Source: a bacterium D16-50 (GTDB lineage Bacteria; Bacillota; Clostridia; Lachnospirales; Lachnospiraceae). Taken from it: a DNA stretch of 64,000 nucleotides. The stretch lies in NCBI GenBank assembly GCA_003612485.1, contig RAZA01000008.1, positions 110,345 to 174,344 of the forward strand, given 5' to 3'. Every line of letters begins with the position of its first letter. Position 1 is the stretch's first letter. The notes beneath the pieces are model-generated. The model was not told the DNA's origin, did not search any database, and saw nothing but the letters and a program-made list of their open reading frames with translations. Shown one piece after another: positions 17,935 to 26,722 of this stretch. Made by a program: the position numbers and the translations under genes.

Positions 17935-18250
17935 GACTTTGAAGAGGAATAGTACGGCTCTGGAAAGCATTCCAGAGAGAGGGCGTGGCAGTGCCGGAGA
18001 AACTAGGGGCGCTGCGGCTGGAAGGCCCTTGTGCGAAGGGGCCGGAACCTGCCTTGGAGTCCTATGCGAGGCTTGAGCATGGCGGGCGGATCCACTGCAG
18101 CGGCGATGGGGTGCAGGATGGAGAAGCGTCGTAGCTTGGGCGTAAGCATGGCGCAGGCCGGCGTTAGAGGCATGTAAGATGGATGCATTGCGTCAATTAG
18201 GGTGGCACCGCCGGATTTCCGGTCCCTTTGGGATGGAAGTCCGGCGTTTT
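17935..18250 (+). promoter_or_regulatory. T-box riboswitch leader upstream of proS
   Basis: The conserved T-box AGGGTGGCACCGC is at 18199-18211. It overlaps the 5' side of a terminator hairpin: CGCCGGA at 18209-18215 pairs with TCCGGCG at 18240-18246, followed by TTTT. That is the expected antiterminator/terminator switch. Upstream are an AGTA element and a CCAGAGAGAGG GA-type motif, as expected in stem I. CCT triplets at 18048-18050 or 18061-18063 could be the proline specifier, but the pairing was not resolved by hand. Uncharged tRNA-Pro should allow read-through into proS. Together with the 140 bases after the terminator, this accounts for the 570-base gap without a gene. Confidence 0.9.
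18209..18250 (+). terminator. Regulated terminator of the proS T-box
   Basis: A long imperfect stem (CGCCGGA with TCCGGCG, extended by GGTCCC with GGGATGG) is followed by TTTT at 18247-18250. Its 5' arm is shared with the T-box sequence. Confidence 0.75.
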
Positions 18251-18391
18251 CTGGTATAGGAGGGCAGAAGCTCTTTTAACAGAAGGGTGCGGATCTAACG
18301 GACGCGGAGCTTGAAAACGGCGTCGGCGGGGCATGGGCCCGGAAGGGTTTTTGGCACGGCAGACGCGGAGCCGGAATAGGAGGAAAGCAAT

Positions 18392-19825
18392 ATGGCAGAC
18401 AAGAAGATGGTGGAGGAGATTACGGACATGTCCGTAGACTTCGCCCAATGGTACACGGACGTGGTGAAGAAGGCGGAGCTGATAGATTATACCTCCGTCA
18501 AGGGATGTATGGTGATCAAGCCTGCAGGCTATGCGATCTGGGAGCTGATCCAGAAGCAGCTGGATGCAAGGTTCAAGGAGACGGGGGTGGAGAATGTATA
18601 TCTACCTATGTTTATCCCGGAATCCCTGCTGCAGAAAGAGAAGGACCATGTGGAAGGCTTTGCGCCGGAGGTGGCATGGGTTACCCACGGAGGGCTGCAG
18701 CCCTTGCAGGAAAGGCTCTGCGTGAGACCTACCTCAGAGACGCTGTTCTGCGACTTTTATAAAAATGACATTCACTCCTATCGGGATCTGCCCAGAGTCT
18801 ATAATCAGTGGTGTTCCGTGGTGCGCTGGGAGAAGGAGACCAGACCCTTCCTCCGGTCCAGAGAATTTCTATGGCAGGAGGGGCATACCGCCCATGCCAC
18901 TCAGGAGGAGGCGCAGGAGAGGACCATACAGATGCTGAATCTGTACGCTGATTTTTGCGAGGAGACTCTGGCCATTCCCGTGATTCGGGGACAGAAGACA
19001 GAGAAAGAAAAATTTGCAGGAGCCGTGGCGACTTATGCCATTGAGGCTCTGATGCATGACGGAAAGGCCCTGCAGGCAGGGACTTCCCATAACTTCGGGG
19101 ACGGCTTTGCCAAGGCCTTCGGGGTGCAGTTTGCGGATAAGGATAATACGCTGAAATATGTTCACCAGACCTCCTGGGGCATGACCACCCGCCTTATCGG
19201 CGCAATCATCATGGTACATGGGGACAACGAGGGACTGGTGCTGCCTCCCAGAGTGGCTCCGGTGCAGATTTGCATCGTGCCCATCCAGCAGAAGAAGGAA
19301 GGGGTTCTGGAGAAGGCCTATGAGCTTCGGGACGTGCTGAGAAAGAATTTCCGGGTGAAGGTGGACGATTCCGAGAAGTCGCCGGGCTGGAAGTTTGCCG
19401 AGGCCGAGATGAGAGGCTATCCTATCAGGGTGGAAATCGGTCCCAAGGACATAGAGGCCGGGAAATGCGTGATCTGCCGCCGGGACACCAGAGAGAAGCT
19501 GGAAGTGGCGCTGGAGGAGCTGGAGGCCAAGGCTGGGGAGCTTATGGAAACCATTCAGCGACAGATGCTGGAGCGGGCGAGGGCTCACCGGGACAACAAT
19601 ACCTACAAGGCCGTAGATATGACGGAATTCGAGCGGATTTTCAACGAAAAGACGGGTTTTGTGAAAGCCATGTGGTGCGGCGATCAGGCCTGCGAGGAGC
19701 AGATCAAAGAGAAGCTTGCCGTCACCAGCCGCTGTATGCCTTTCCGGCAGGAACACATAGCCGACACCTGCGTCTGCTGCGGAAGGCCTGCCAAGAAGAT
19801 GGTATATTGGGGCAGGGCTTATTAA
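18392..19825 (+). CDS. proS: Prolyl-tRNA synthetase, archaeal/eukaryal type
   Basis: This 477-residue class II synthetase attaches proline to tRNA-Pro. It lacks the editing insertion of the longer bacterial form and carries the extra C-terminal zinc-type domain ending in WGRAY with CVCCG, which marks the short ProS type 3. Motif 2 is seen in [20 protein letters not shown], with the proline-pocket TSET upstream. GGAGG precedes the ATG. Transcription should be governed by the T-box leader just upstream, so expression rises when tRNA-Pro is uncharged. Confidence 0.95.
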   Translation: MADKKMVEEITDMSVDFAQWYTDVVKKAELIDYTSVKGCMVIKPAGYAIWELIQKQLDARFKETGVENVYLPMFIPESLLQKEKDHVEGFAPEVAWVTHGGLQPLQERLCVRPTSETLFCDFYKNDIHSYRDLPRVYNQWCSVVRWEKETRPFLRSREFLWQEGHTAHATQEEAQERTIQMLNLYADFCEETLAIPVIRGQKTEKEKFAGAVATYAIEALMHDGKALQAGTSHNFGDGFAKAFGVQFADKDNTLKYVHQTSWGMTTRLIGAIIMVHGDNEGLVLPPRVAPVQICIVPIQQKKEGVLEKAYELRDVLRKNFRVKVDDSEKSPGWKFAEAEMRGYPIRVEIGPKDIEAGKCVICRRDTREKLEVALEELEAKAGELMETIQRQMLERARAHRDNNTYKAVDMTEFERIFNEKTGFVKAMWCGDQACEEQIKEKLAVTSRCMPFRQEHIADTCVCCGRPAKKMVYWGRAY

Positions 19826-19901
19826 AGATTCCGGAGTTGCCAAGGAAGGCGTAGCAACTTGAGAACGGCGGCTCCCGGTGGAAAGAAGGAGGTTGGGGAG
19901 T

Positions 19902-20729
19902 ATGAGAAAAGAAGTATATCCGATTCGGATGGAGGGCTCTATGCCTTATGCGGAGCTGACGGTCTACCTTCATGAACATTATCAGGAGATTGCCGTGGAG
20001 ACAAGGCCGCTGGTGCTGGTCTGCCCGGGAGGCGCCTATGCCTATACATCCGAAAGGGAGGCGGATCCTCTGGCCGCGCAGTTTCTGGCCATGGGATACC
20101 ATGCGGCGGTGCTGCGGTATTCCTGCGCGCCTGCGGTGTATCCCACGGCGCTTACAGAGCTTGCATACAGTTTGGCGCTGATCCGCAGAAACGGGGAGGA
20201 CTGGTATGTGAATCCGGAGCAGATCATAGTTTTGGGCTGCTCGGCAGGAGGCCATCTGGCGGCGTCCATGGGAGTGTTCTGGAAGGAAGAGTTTTTGGCC
20301 GGGGCGCTGGGGATCCGGAAGGAAGAGCAGAAGCTGATCCGCCCGGACGGAATGATCCTCTGCTATCCGGTGATCACTTCGGGAGAGTTTGCCCATAGGG
20401 GATCCTTCCAGAACCTGCTGGGAGCAAGACAGGAGGAGCTTTCCGCCAAGATGTCTCTGGAGAATCAGGTGGACAAGGATACGCCGCCGGCGTTTATCTG
20501 GCATACCTATGAGGACGGGGCGGTGCCGGTGGAGAATTCTCTTCTGTTCGTGACGGCGCTGCGCAGGGCTGGAGTGCCTGCGGAGTTCCATATGTACCCC
20601 AAGGGAAGCCATGGCCTTGCCTTGGCAAATCGGCTGACCCAGAATCAAGACGGGAATGCCGCTCAGCCTGAATGCACCTCATGGGTGGGTCTGGCACATA
20701 CATGGATAGAGCATTGGTATAATCTATGA
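19902..20729 (+). CDS. Alpha/beta-hydrolase esterase
   Basis: This 275-residue soluble protein starts at the ATG after AGGAGG; an upstream GTG at 19878 precedes that site and is rejected. VLVCPGGAYAYTS is the oxyanion loop of the Aes/acetyl-esterase group, GCSAGGHLAAS holds the nucleophile serine, and D of HTYEDGAVPV with H of GSHGLALA complete the triad. Such enzymes remove acetyl or other short acyl groups from sugars or xylan oligomers. It has no signal peptide, so it acts in the cytoplasm. Its stop overlaps the next start (ATGA), suggesting coupling to the exonuclease gene. The substrate is not determined. Confidence 0.85.
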   Translation: MRKEVYPIRMEGSMPYAELTVYLHEHYQEIAVETRPLVLVCPGGAYAYTSEREADPLAAQFLAMGYHAAVLRYSCAPAVYPTALTELAYSLALIRRNGEDWYVNPEQIIVLGCSAGGHLAASMGVFWKEEFLAGALGIRKEEQKLIRPDGMILCYPVITSGEFAHRGSFQNLLGARQEELSAKMSLENQVDKDTPPAFIWHTYEDGAVPVENSLLFVTALRRAGVPAEFHMYPKGSHGLALANRLTQNQDGNAAQPECTSWVGLAHTWIEHWYNL

Positions 20730-21688
20730 ATTATATTGTATTTGATTTGGAATGGAACCAGAGCAATACGGGTCTGGAGGAGGAAGCAGTCAGCATACCC
20801 TTCGAGATCATTGAGATCGGCGCGGTAAAGCTGGACCAGTCCGGCGGTATTGCAGGAGAGTTCAGTCAGCTGATCAAGCCGAAGGTATATCAGGAGATGC
20901 ATCAGATTACCGGAAAACTGATTCACCTGCGCATGCAGGAGCTGAAGAACGGAAAGCCCTTTGTACAGACGGCGGAGGGCTTTTTGGCGTGGTGCGGTGA
21001 GGAGCCGTATCTGTTCTGTACCTGGGGCAGCTCCGATCTGACGGAGCTCCAGAGAAACATGAGATTTTATCACATGCAGCCTCTGGCGCAGGGACCCTTC
21101 CCCTATCTGGACGTCCAGAAGCTGTTCAGCCTTGCCTATGAGGACGGAAGCTCCAGAAGGTCTCTGGAGCATGCCATCGATTTTTTGGAGATACCCAAGA
21201 ATATACCCTTCCATAGGGCCCTTAGCGACGCGGCATATACGGCCAGAATTCTGGAGAGAATCCAGAGGGAAAGGCCGGAGGTGATGAAAAACCAGTCTTA
21301 TGACGTGTTTCATCCTCCCGCGGATAGAAAGTCGGAGATAAAGGTACAGTTCGACAAGTATGCCAAGTATATTTCCAGAGAGTTCCCCACCAAGGAGGAT
21401 GCCTTTGGGGATAGGGAGGTGGTATCCAGCAAATGTTATCTCTGCCGCCGGAACCTGCGCAAGAAGATCAGGTGGTTCACGCCCAACGGGCGGAACTACT
21501 ATTGTCTGGCCTATTGCGAGAAGCATGGATATCTGAAGGGGAAGATCCGGGTCCGCAAATCGGACGAAGGGGGCACCTATGTGGTGAAGACCACCAAGCT
21601 GATCGACGAGAAGGATGCGGAGGCGCTGAAGAAGCGCCGGGACCGGGCAAAAGAATTCCATAAGCGTTATGAAGGCAAACTGTCATAA
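20726..21688 (+). CDS. DEDDh 3'-5' exonuclease-fold protein with C-terminal Cys motif
   Basis: This 320-residue protein has FDLEWN near the N-terminus (D7 and E9), a second acidic residue in the CTWGSSD region and a late HRALSDAAYT, which together give the DEDDh pattern of the exonuclease/RNase T superfamily. The C-terminal 90 residues add CYLCRR and a cysteine pair in CLAYCEKHGY, resembling a zinc ribbon, plus a basic tail. It could trim RNA or DNA; the family also includes KapD-like proteins. It overlaps the esterase gene by four bases. Confidence 0.8.
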   Translation: MNYIVFDLEWNQSNTGLEEEAVSIPFEIIEIGAVKLDQSGGIAGEFSQLIKPKVYQEMHQITGKLIHLRMQELKNGKPFVQTAEGFLAWCGEEPYLFCTWGSSDLTELQRNMRFYHMQPLAQGPFPYLDVQKLFSLAYEDGSSRRSLEHAIDFLEIPKNIPFHRALSDAAYTARILERIQRERPEVMKNQSYDVFHPPADRKSEIKVQFDKYAKYISREFPTKEDAFGDREVVSSKCYLCRRNLRKKIRWFTPNGRNYYCLAYCEKHGYLKGKIRVRKSDEGGTYVVKTTKLIDEKDAEALKKRRDRAKEFHKRYEGKLS

Positions 21689-21728
21689 AACAGAGGAAAA
21701 AAAGAAGCATTTTTGATAGAAGGACATA

Positions 21729-21755
21729 GGCGGCGCTTACCTGCGCCGCCTTCTT
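21729..21755. terminator. GC-rich hairpin between convergent genes
   Basis: GGCGGCGC (21729-21736) pairs with GCGCCGCC (21743-21750) around a six-base loop. It covers the stop codon of the carboxypeptidase gene on the minus strand and follows the exonuclease gene on the plus strand, so it could serve both. The T tracts are short, so strength is uncertain. Confidence 0.5.
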
Positions 21756-23209
21756 CTGCGTCTTCTTCTGCGCCGGGAATTGGCGCGCCGCCTGTCCATG
21801 GCGGAACCGGGAACGGCATAATATCTCAAAAATGCTCCCAGCGCGAGCCTTACCAGAAACAGCCCGGCCACGATCCCCAGAATGATCAGGATCAGCCGGA
21901 TGTTCACAAATACAAATGAATTTTGGGGAGCTTCCTCGGCCTCCGTTTCAAAGATGGAGGAATCTGTTTTGACCGCTGCAAAATCGATGCCTACGGAGCC
22001 CAGATTCATCCCATGGTAGCTGTAGGAGATCACCGCCGCCTGATTTTCGTTCTCCGTGTCATAGGTTATGACGGACTCGGCGCTTTCAAAAGGGATGGTC
22101 TTGGGCAGTATGATGCAGTCGTCCTTGTTCAGGGAAAGCAGGGGCTTTGAGTTGCCAAAGACGTCGTTCCCGCCATAAAACAATCCGATATCGTCAATGT
22201 TGTACTTGGTCTCTGCCTGAGACACATTGACCTTTTCAAAATTGGCGAAGCCATAGTCAAACAAGGCGATGGTGTCCTCGTACTGGTAGGGCTGCTCGTC
22301 CTTCATTACCACGCAGATAAGCTTGAGGCCGTTCTTCTCCGCGCAGGAGACCAGACAGTATCTGGCATCGTCCGTAAAGCCGGTTTTGCAGCCTACCAGA
22401 TATTCGTATGCATAGGTTCCGCCGGGGATGATCATCATCTGATTGTTCTCCAGCTTCCCCAGAGGCAGCTTTTCCGTGACGGGAAATTCCATTCGTCTGG
22501 TGGTGGTGATTTTGCACAGCATTTCGTTGTCGAAGAAGGCCCTTCCGATCATGGCCAGATCATAGGCGGTGGTATAATGGTTCTCGTCCGGCAGCCCGTT
22601 GGGATTTACAAAATGGGAGTTGAGACAGCCCAGCTGCGCCGCTCTTTCGTTCATGATCTCAGCAAACACGGACCAGTCCGTGGTATGGGTGATGTGCTCT
22701 GCCAGAGCGTAACAGACCTCGTTTGCGGAGCAGATCAGGATGGCCTGAAGGCTCTGCTCCAGCGTCAGCTCCTGCCCTACATCCATGGCGATATGGCTGC
22801 TGTCCCGGGGAGTGTCGAAAACGGCATCATGGGAAAAGGTGACGATCTCGTCCAGCTGGCATTGCTCCGACACGATGAGGGCGGTAAGAGTCTTGGTGGT
22901 GCTGGCGGGATATTCCTTCTGGTGGATGTTTTTGGAGTACAGAATCACGCCGGTATCCGCATCCATGAGTATGGCGGACTCCGCATTGACCACCGGCCCT
23001 ACGGGCCAGTTGGGCACTTCGTTGGACTGTACCGCCATGGCCCGCTGCCGCTCCAGCCGCTGTTCCCTGTCAGCGAAGGAGGAAGCATGGGCTTGTAGGG
23101 GGGAGGCGGCCAAGAGGCCTGCCGCACAGAGGAGGGCGGAAAAAAGGCAGGCCCGGCTGTGAAGATGTATTCTGCAAAAAGGTTTTTTGAACCGATGTGT
23201 CTTAAGCAT
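21737..23209 (-). CDS. dacF: Penicillin-binding D-alanyl-D-alanine carboxypeptidase with poly-arginine tail
   Basis: This 490-residue protein has a signal peptide (to about residue 42). The three serine-peptidase motifs are S103-T-T-K106, S161-A-N163 and K275-T-G, as in PBP5/DacF enzymes that remove the last D-Ala from peptidoglycan stem peptides. The middle third includes the usual NPNGLPDENHYTT block. A second domain follows, then a membrane helix near residues 437-460. The protein ends in an unusual basic tail with about a dozen consecutive arginines, which would lie on the cytoplasmic side. The gene is transcribed away from trmB. Confidence 0.92.
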   Translation of the reverse strand: MLKTHRFKKPFCRIHLHSRACLFSALLCAAGLLAASPLQAHASSFADREQRLERQRAMAVQSNEVPNWPVGPVVNAESAILMDADTGVILYSKNIHQKEYPASTTKTLTALIVSEQCQLDEIVTFSHDAVFDTPRDSSHIAMDVGQELTLEQSLQAILICSANEVCYALAEHITHTTDWSVFAEIMNERAAQLGCLNSHFVNPNGLPDENHYTTAYDLAMIGRAFFDNEMLCKITTTRRMEFPVTEKLPLGKLENNQMMIIPGGTYAYEYLVGCKTGFTDDARYCLVSCAEKNGLKLICVVMKDEQPYQYEDTIALFDYGFANFEKVNVSQAETKYNIDDIGLFYGGNDVFGNSKPLLSLNKDDCIILPKTIPFESAESVITYDTENENQAAVISYSYHGMNLGSVGIDFAAVKTDSSIFETEAEEAPQNSFVFVNIRLILIILGIVAGLFLVRLALGAFLRYYAVPGSAMDRRRANSRRRRRRRRRRRR

Positions 23210-23291
23210 GTGGATTCCCTGACTTTCCGAAGGTGTATTTTGGATGCTGCCGTCCGGCGGATAAAAAGCAGTTTTTGTGGAAGCTTATCTT

Positions 23292-23319
23292 ATTATACAC
23301 TATCTTGGCCGAAAACCAA
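23292..23319 (-). promoter_or_regulatory. Promoter of the carboxypeptidase gene
   Basis: Read on the minus strand, TATAAT (23297 to 23292) is preceded by TTGGTT (23319 to 23314) with 16 bases between. It lies about 85 bases before the start codon in the divergent region shared with trmB. Confidence 0.5.
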
Positions 23320-23412
23320 AGCGGGAATGTGGAATTATTTTGGCGAATCGGCAATCGCGGATGACGAATCATAAAAGTCTTTTGGAAAGTTTGCAAAGAA
23401 TGTTTTCTGATG

Positions 23413-23449
23413 TTGACAAGCATTCAAAGATAAAGTACAGTTAACTGTA
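23413..23449 (+). promoter_or_regulatory. trmB promoter overlapped by a 14-base palindrome
   Basis: TTGACA (23413-23418) and TACAGT (23436-23441) are 17 bases apart. The -10 box forms the left part of the perfect palindrome TACAGTTAACTGTA (23436-23449), which could be a repressor operator. The whole 347-base divergent gap (23210-23556) holds this promoter, the dacF promoter and no other gene. Confidence 0.55.
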
Positions 23450-23556
23450 GACGATATTGTCTGTTGGGTCCGTTCACAGGCCAGGCAAAAGCGCGCCGGA
23501 AAGCGGCGGATTTGGGGAGCCGGCTCAGTGGGGATGGGGCCGCAGGAGGTGAAAAA

Positions 23557-24216
23557 GTGCGACTGCGCAATATCACCGGCTGTCGGGAAGTGATTGCGGA
23601 AAGTCCTTATGTGGTGCGGGAGACGCTGCAATCCCGGTGTGCCGGAGACTGGAAAAACATTTTCGGAAATACGAACCCCATTCATATCGAGATCGGTATG
23701 GGAAAGGGGAAGTTCATACATACTATGGCTAAGGAGCATCCTGATGTCAATTACATCGGTATCGAGAAATATTCCAGCGTTCTGCTGAGAGCGGTCCAGA
23801 AGATGGAACAGGAGGAGCTTCCCAACCTGAAGTTTCTGCGGATGGACGCGGAGGAGCTGCCTGTAGTGTTCGGCCCGGAGGAGGTGGAGCGGATCTATCT
23901 GAACTTTTCCGACCCCTGGCCCAAGGACAGGCACGCCAAACGCAGGCTGCCCTCCAGAGAATTTCTGGAGCGCTATAGGCGGATCCTGAAGGAGGGAGGC
24001 AGACTGGAATTCAAGACGGACAATAGGGAGCTCTTTGATTTTGCCGTGGAGGAGCTGGCGCCTGCGGGCTGGGTGGCGGAAGAGATCACCTATGACCTGC
24101 ATGGGGACGATAGGCTGATGGAGGGGAATGTGATGACGGAATACGAGGAAAAGTTTTCCGCCATGGGAAATTCCATATGCAAATATGTGATCCGTCCTTC
24201 CGGGAACCGCTCATGA
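23557..24216 (+). CDS. trmB: tRNA (guanine-N7)-methyltransferase
   Basis: This 219-residue SAM-dependent enzyme methylates G46 of tRNA. The SAM loop EIGMGKGKF, the NFSDPWPKDRHAKRR catalytic and tRNA-binding block, and FKTDNRELF are characteristic of TrmB. The GTG at 23557 is chosen because AGGAGGTG sits six to eight bases before it and the upstream in-frame stretch (to 23464) is low-complexity. It is transcribed away from dacF under a promoter with a palindromic site. Confidence 0.95.
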   Translation: MRLRNITGCREVIAESPYVVRETLQSRCAGDWKNIFGNTNPIHIEIGMGKGKFIHTMAKEHPDVNYIGIEKYSSVLLRAVQKMEQEELPNLKFLRMDAEELPVVFGPEEVERIYLNFSDPWPKDRHAKRRLPSREFLERYRRILKEGGRLEFKTDNRELFDFAVEELAPAGWVAEEITYDLHGDDRLMEGNVMTEYEEKFSAMGNSICKYVIRPSGNRS

Positions 24217-24336
24217 GGCGGCAGGATCACAAGAATGTAAGAAGGGGCAGTCGATATGAGGGATCCGATTCAGCGCCGCATGCGGAATCCTCAGCAAAAA
24301 CTAAAATGATAAGCGGCGCAGAAAAGAGGTAGAATT

Positions 24337-24657
24337 ATGGAATACAAGTTTACGGCAAACAATTTTGATGCGGAGGTTCTGCAGGCGTCCACTCCCGTGC
24401 TGGTAGATTTTTACGCCGACTGGTGCAATCCCTGCAGGATGATGGGGCCCGTGGTGGCCAAGATGGCTGCGGAGTTCGAGGGCAGGATCAAGGTCGGAAA
24501 ATGCAACATTGACGATAATATGGAGCTGGCCAGAAACTATCAGGTGTCCAGTATCCCTGCCTTCGTCATTTTCAAGAACGGTAAGCCGGCGGCCAATTAT
24601 GTGGGCTCCATGTCTGCGGCAGAGCTGCGCCAGAAGCTGGAGGACGCGCTGGCCTGA
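24337..24657 (+). CDS. trxA: Thioredoxin with WCNPC active site
   Basis: This 106-residue cytoplasmic thioredoxin has its redox motif at W29-C30-N31-P32-C33, with asparagine in place of the usual glycine, a change that may shift its redox potential. The cis-proline loop SSIPAFVIFKNG is intact, and the length is normal. AGAGGT precedes the ATG. It stands alone between trmB and yitT; no thioredoxin reductase gene is nearby, so its partner is encoded elsewhere. Confidence 0.93.
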   Translation: MEYKFTANNFDAEVLQASTPVLVDFYADWCNPCRMMGPVVAKMAAEFEGRIKVGKCNIDDNMELARNYQVSSIPAFVIFKNGKPAANYVGSMSAAELRQKLEDALA

Positions 24658-24819
24658 GGCGGTATGTATGCTTATGCGCGCCCGCAAAAAGGGCGGTGTG
24701 ACCGCCGTCCATAGGCAGAGGGGACGGCCCGGGGGGTACTGACCGGAGCCGTATGCCTATTGGCAGGGGCGGAAAGGATGCAGGATCAAGGCCGCAGTGC
24801 GGCGGGGGGTTGAATTAAG

Positions 24820-25695
24820 ATGAAAAAAGATATGATTGTGGTTGAAGGCAAAAAAATAATGATGTGCGTGGTGGCGGCATTTCTGTACGCGGCGGGGATG
24901 AATTTATTCATTGTTCCTACCGGGCTGTATTCGGGTGGCGTCATGGGTATCAGTCAGGTGATCAGAACGCTTCTGACGGAATATCTGCATTTGAATTTCA
25001 ACAACTTCGACATCGCCGGCGTGATTTACTATATTATCAACATTCCTATTTTTTTGCTGGCCTTTGCCAGATTGGGCAGGAAGTTTTTTGCGAAGACGCT
25101 GATCATGGTTACGTCCATGACCTTGTTCTTGTCCGTGATTCCGGTGACGGAGATCGTAAAGGACGCCATGGCTTCCTGTATGGTGGGGGGCATCATTTCC
25201 GGCGGCGGTATCGGTATTGCCCTGCGGATGGGCTCCTCCAGCGGCGGTATGGATGTGGTAGGGCTGATGCTGGCAAGGTGGAAGAAGGATTTCAGCGTAG
25301 GAAAGGTAAGCTTGCTGATGAACCTTGTGCTGTACGGGATCTGCTTCACCTTGTTTGATATGGAGACCGTGGTGTATTCGATTATCTACGCGTCAGTGTA
25401 TTCCGTGGCCATGGACAGAGTCCACACCCAGAATATCACGGTGGAGGCAAAGATCATCACCAAGGCGGATACCGGCGCGCTGGAGAAGGCCATTCTGGAT
25501 GAAATCTACAGAGGAGTGACCAAGTGGTCCACGCTGGGAGCCTTTACCTATGATCAGTCACATCTGCTCTATGTCACCTTGTCCAAGTACGAGGTGAGCC
25601 GTCTGAAAGCGGTGGTGAGGAAGTTCGATCCCAATGCGTTCATTGTGATCACCGAGGGCGTCAGCGTGGATGGAAACTTCCTGAGGAAATTGTAG
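24820..25695 (+). CDS. YitT family membrane protein (DUF161/DUF2179)
   Basis: This 291-residue protein has five to six N-terminal membrane helices containing the family motifs YSGGVMGISQ and GIALRMGSSSGGMDVV, then a soluble C-terminal DUF2179 domain (about 205-291) ending in the typical FIVITEGVSVDGNF. The biochemical role of the family is not established. It is followed by a good terminator, so it forms a single-gene unit or the end of one. Confidence 0.9.
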   Translation: MKKDMIVVEGKKIMMCVVAAFLYAAGMNLFIVPTGLYSGGVMGISQVIRTLLTEYLHLNFNNFDIAGVIYYIINIPIFLLAFARLGRKFFAKTLIMVTSMTLFLSVIPVTEIVKDAMASCMVGGIISGGGIGIALRMGSSSGGMDVVGLMLARWKKDFSVGKVSLLMNLVLYGICFTLFDMETVVYSIIYASVYSVAMDRVHTQNITVEAKIITKADTGALEKAILDEIYRGVTKWSTLGAFTYDQSHLLYVTLSKYEVSRLKAVVRKFDPNAFIVITEGVSVDGNFLRKL

Positions 25696-25723
25696 AGGGC
25701 AGGATGTATATGCAGCAAAACAT

Positions 25724-25768
25724 CATCCATCCTATGGGGGCACAGGCTCCCGCAGGGTGGATGTTTTG
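25724..25768 (+). terminator. Terminator after the yitT-like gene
   Basis: CATCCATCC (25724-25732) pairs with GGGTGGATG (25755-25763), with an inner GGGGGC/GCTCCC stem, and is followed by TTTTG. Confidence 0.75.
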
Positions 25769-25864
25769 TATAAATAGGCCTGATCTGATCCCGGGGTAGG
25801 CTGAGGCTTGGCCCGGAAAGGTCAGTGTATCAAAGGCGCGGAAAAGAAGGAAGGGGGCAGTGGG

Positions 25865-26539
25865 ATGAATGAGGATTTGAAAATCGAGATCAAAAAGGAA
25901 ACTGTGGAGATGGTGTTTGAGTCGCCCTATGTCCGGGTGGCGGATCTTCAGTATGCGCCCGGCAGGCATTACTATGATGCCACAAGGCGCAGGCCACAGG
26001 AGCTGGTGGCTGTGATGCCGGACGAGGAGTTCAGGGCCATGCTGCCGGACGGGGTGAGCTGCATCGTGGTTCTGGATATGCCGGGAGAAGAGCCCAGACT
26101 CCTGCTGTCCAGAGAGTTTCGCTATCCTGCCGGACGGTTCATGCTCAGCGTTCCGGCGGGGCTGATGGACGAGAGGGACAAGGAGGAGGCGGATCCCGTT
26201 CTCAGTACCGCCCGGCGGGAGATCCGGGAGGAGACCGGGCTTGAGGTAGGGGAGAAAGACAGCGTCCGGGTGGTGAATCCGGTGCTTTTTTCCTCTCCGG
26301 GACTGACGGACGAGACCAATGCTCTGGTGTGCGCGGTGCTGCATCCCGCCGGTCTGGAGGCGCTGTCTCAGGAGGGGGCGGAGGGATCCGAACAGTTTGA
26401 CGGATTTGCGCTTCTCACGAAGGAAACGGCGGCGGATATTTTGCGGCAGGGCAGGGACGGGGAGGGCAATTTCTATTCCATGTTCACATGGGCGGCGCTG
26501 CTGTACTTTGTCATGGGACTGTGGAAGGAGACGCCCTGA
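25865..26539 (+). CDS. Nudix hydrolase
   Basis: This 224-residue protein starts MNEDLKIEIKK. The Nudix helix is seen in STARREIREETGLEV, preceded by PAGLMDERDKEEAD, which is slightly longer than the standard loop. The N-terminal domain and ALVCAVLHPAG block resemble ADP-sugar pyrophosphatases, so hydrolysis of ADP-ribose or a similar dinucleotide is likely but unproved. The preceding codons back to 25808 lack a better start. It is separated from yitT by a terminator. Confidence 0.85.
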   Translation: MNEDLKIEIKKETVEMVFESPYVRVADLQYAPGRHYYDATRRRPQELVAVMPDEEFRAMLPDGVSCIVVLDMPGEEPRLLLSREFRYPAGRFMLSVPAGLMDERDKEEADPVLSTARREIREETGLEVGEKDSVRVVNPVLFSSPGLTDETNALVCAVLHPAGLEALSQEGAEGSEQFDGFALLTKETAADILRQGRDGEGNFYSMFTWAALLYFVMGLWKETP

Positions 26540-26722
26540 GAGAAGGCTGCTGGCCATCTCCCGGAGCAACGCGCAGGCTCCGGATGCAGGAAAAATCAAA
26601 TATTTCGTCTTTCTTTCATGGAAAAAGAAGGCAAAATATGTTATCATAAATGAGAATCCTGCAATTTTGTCAGATCGTAAAAGCAGACGGGCAAAAAATT
26701 ATATAAAAAAGAGGTGATGCGG

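Noticed and set aside
19878..19901. GTG start for the esterase at 19878
   Set aside because: The AGGAGG ribosome site lies downstream of this codon and just before the ATG at 19902.
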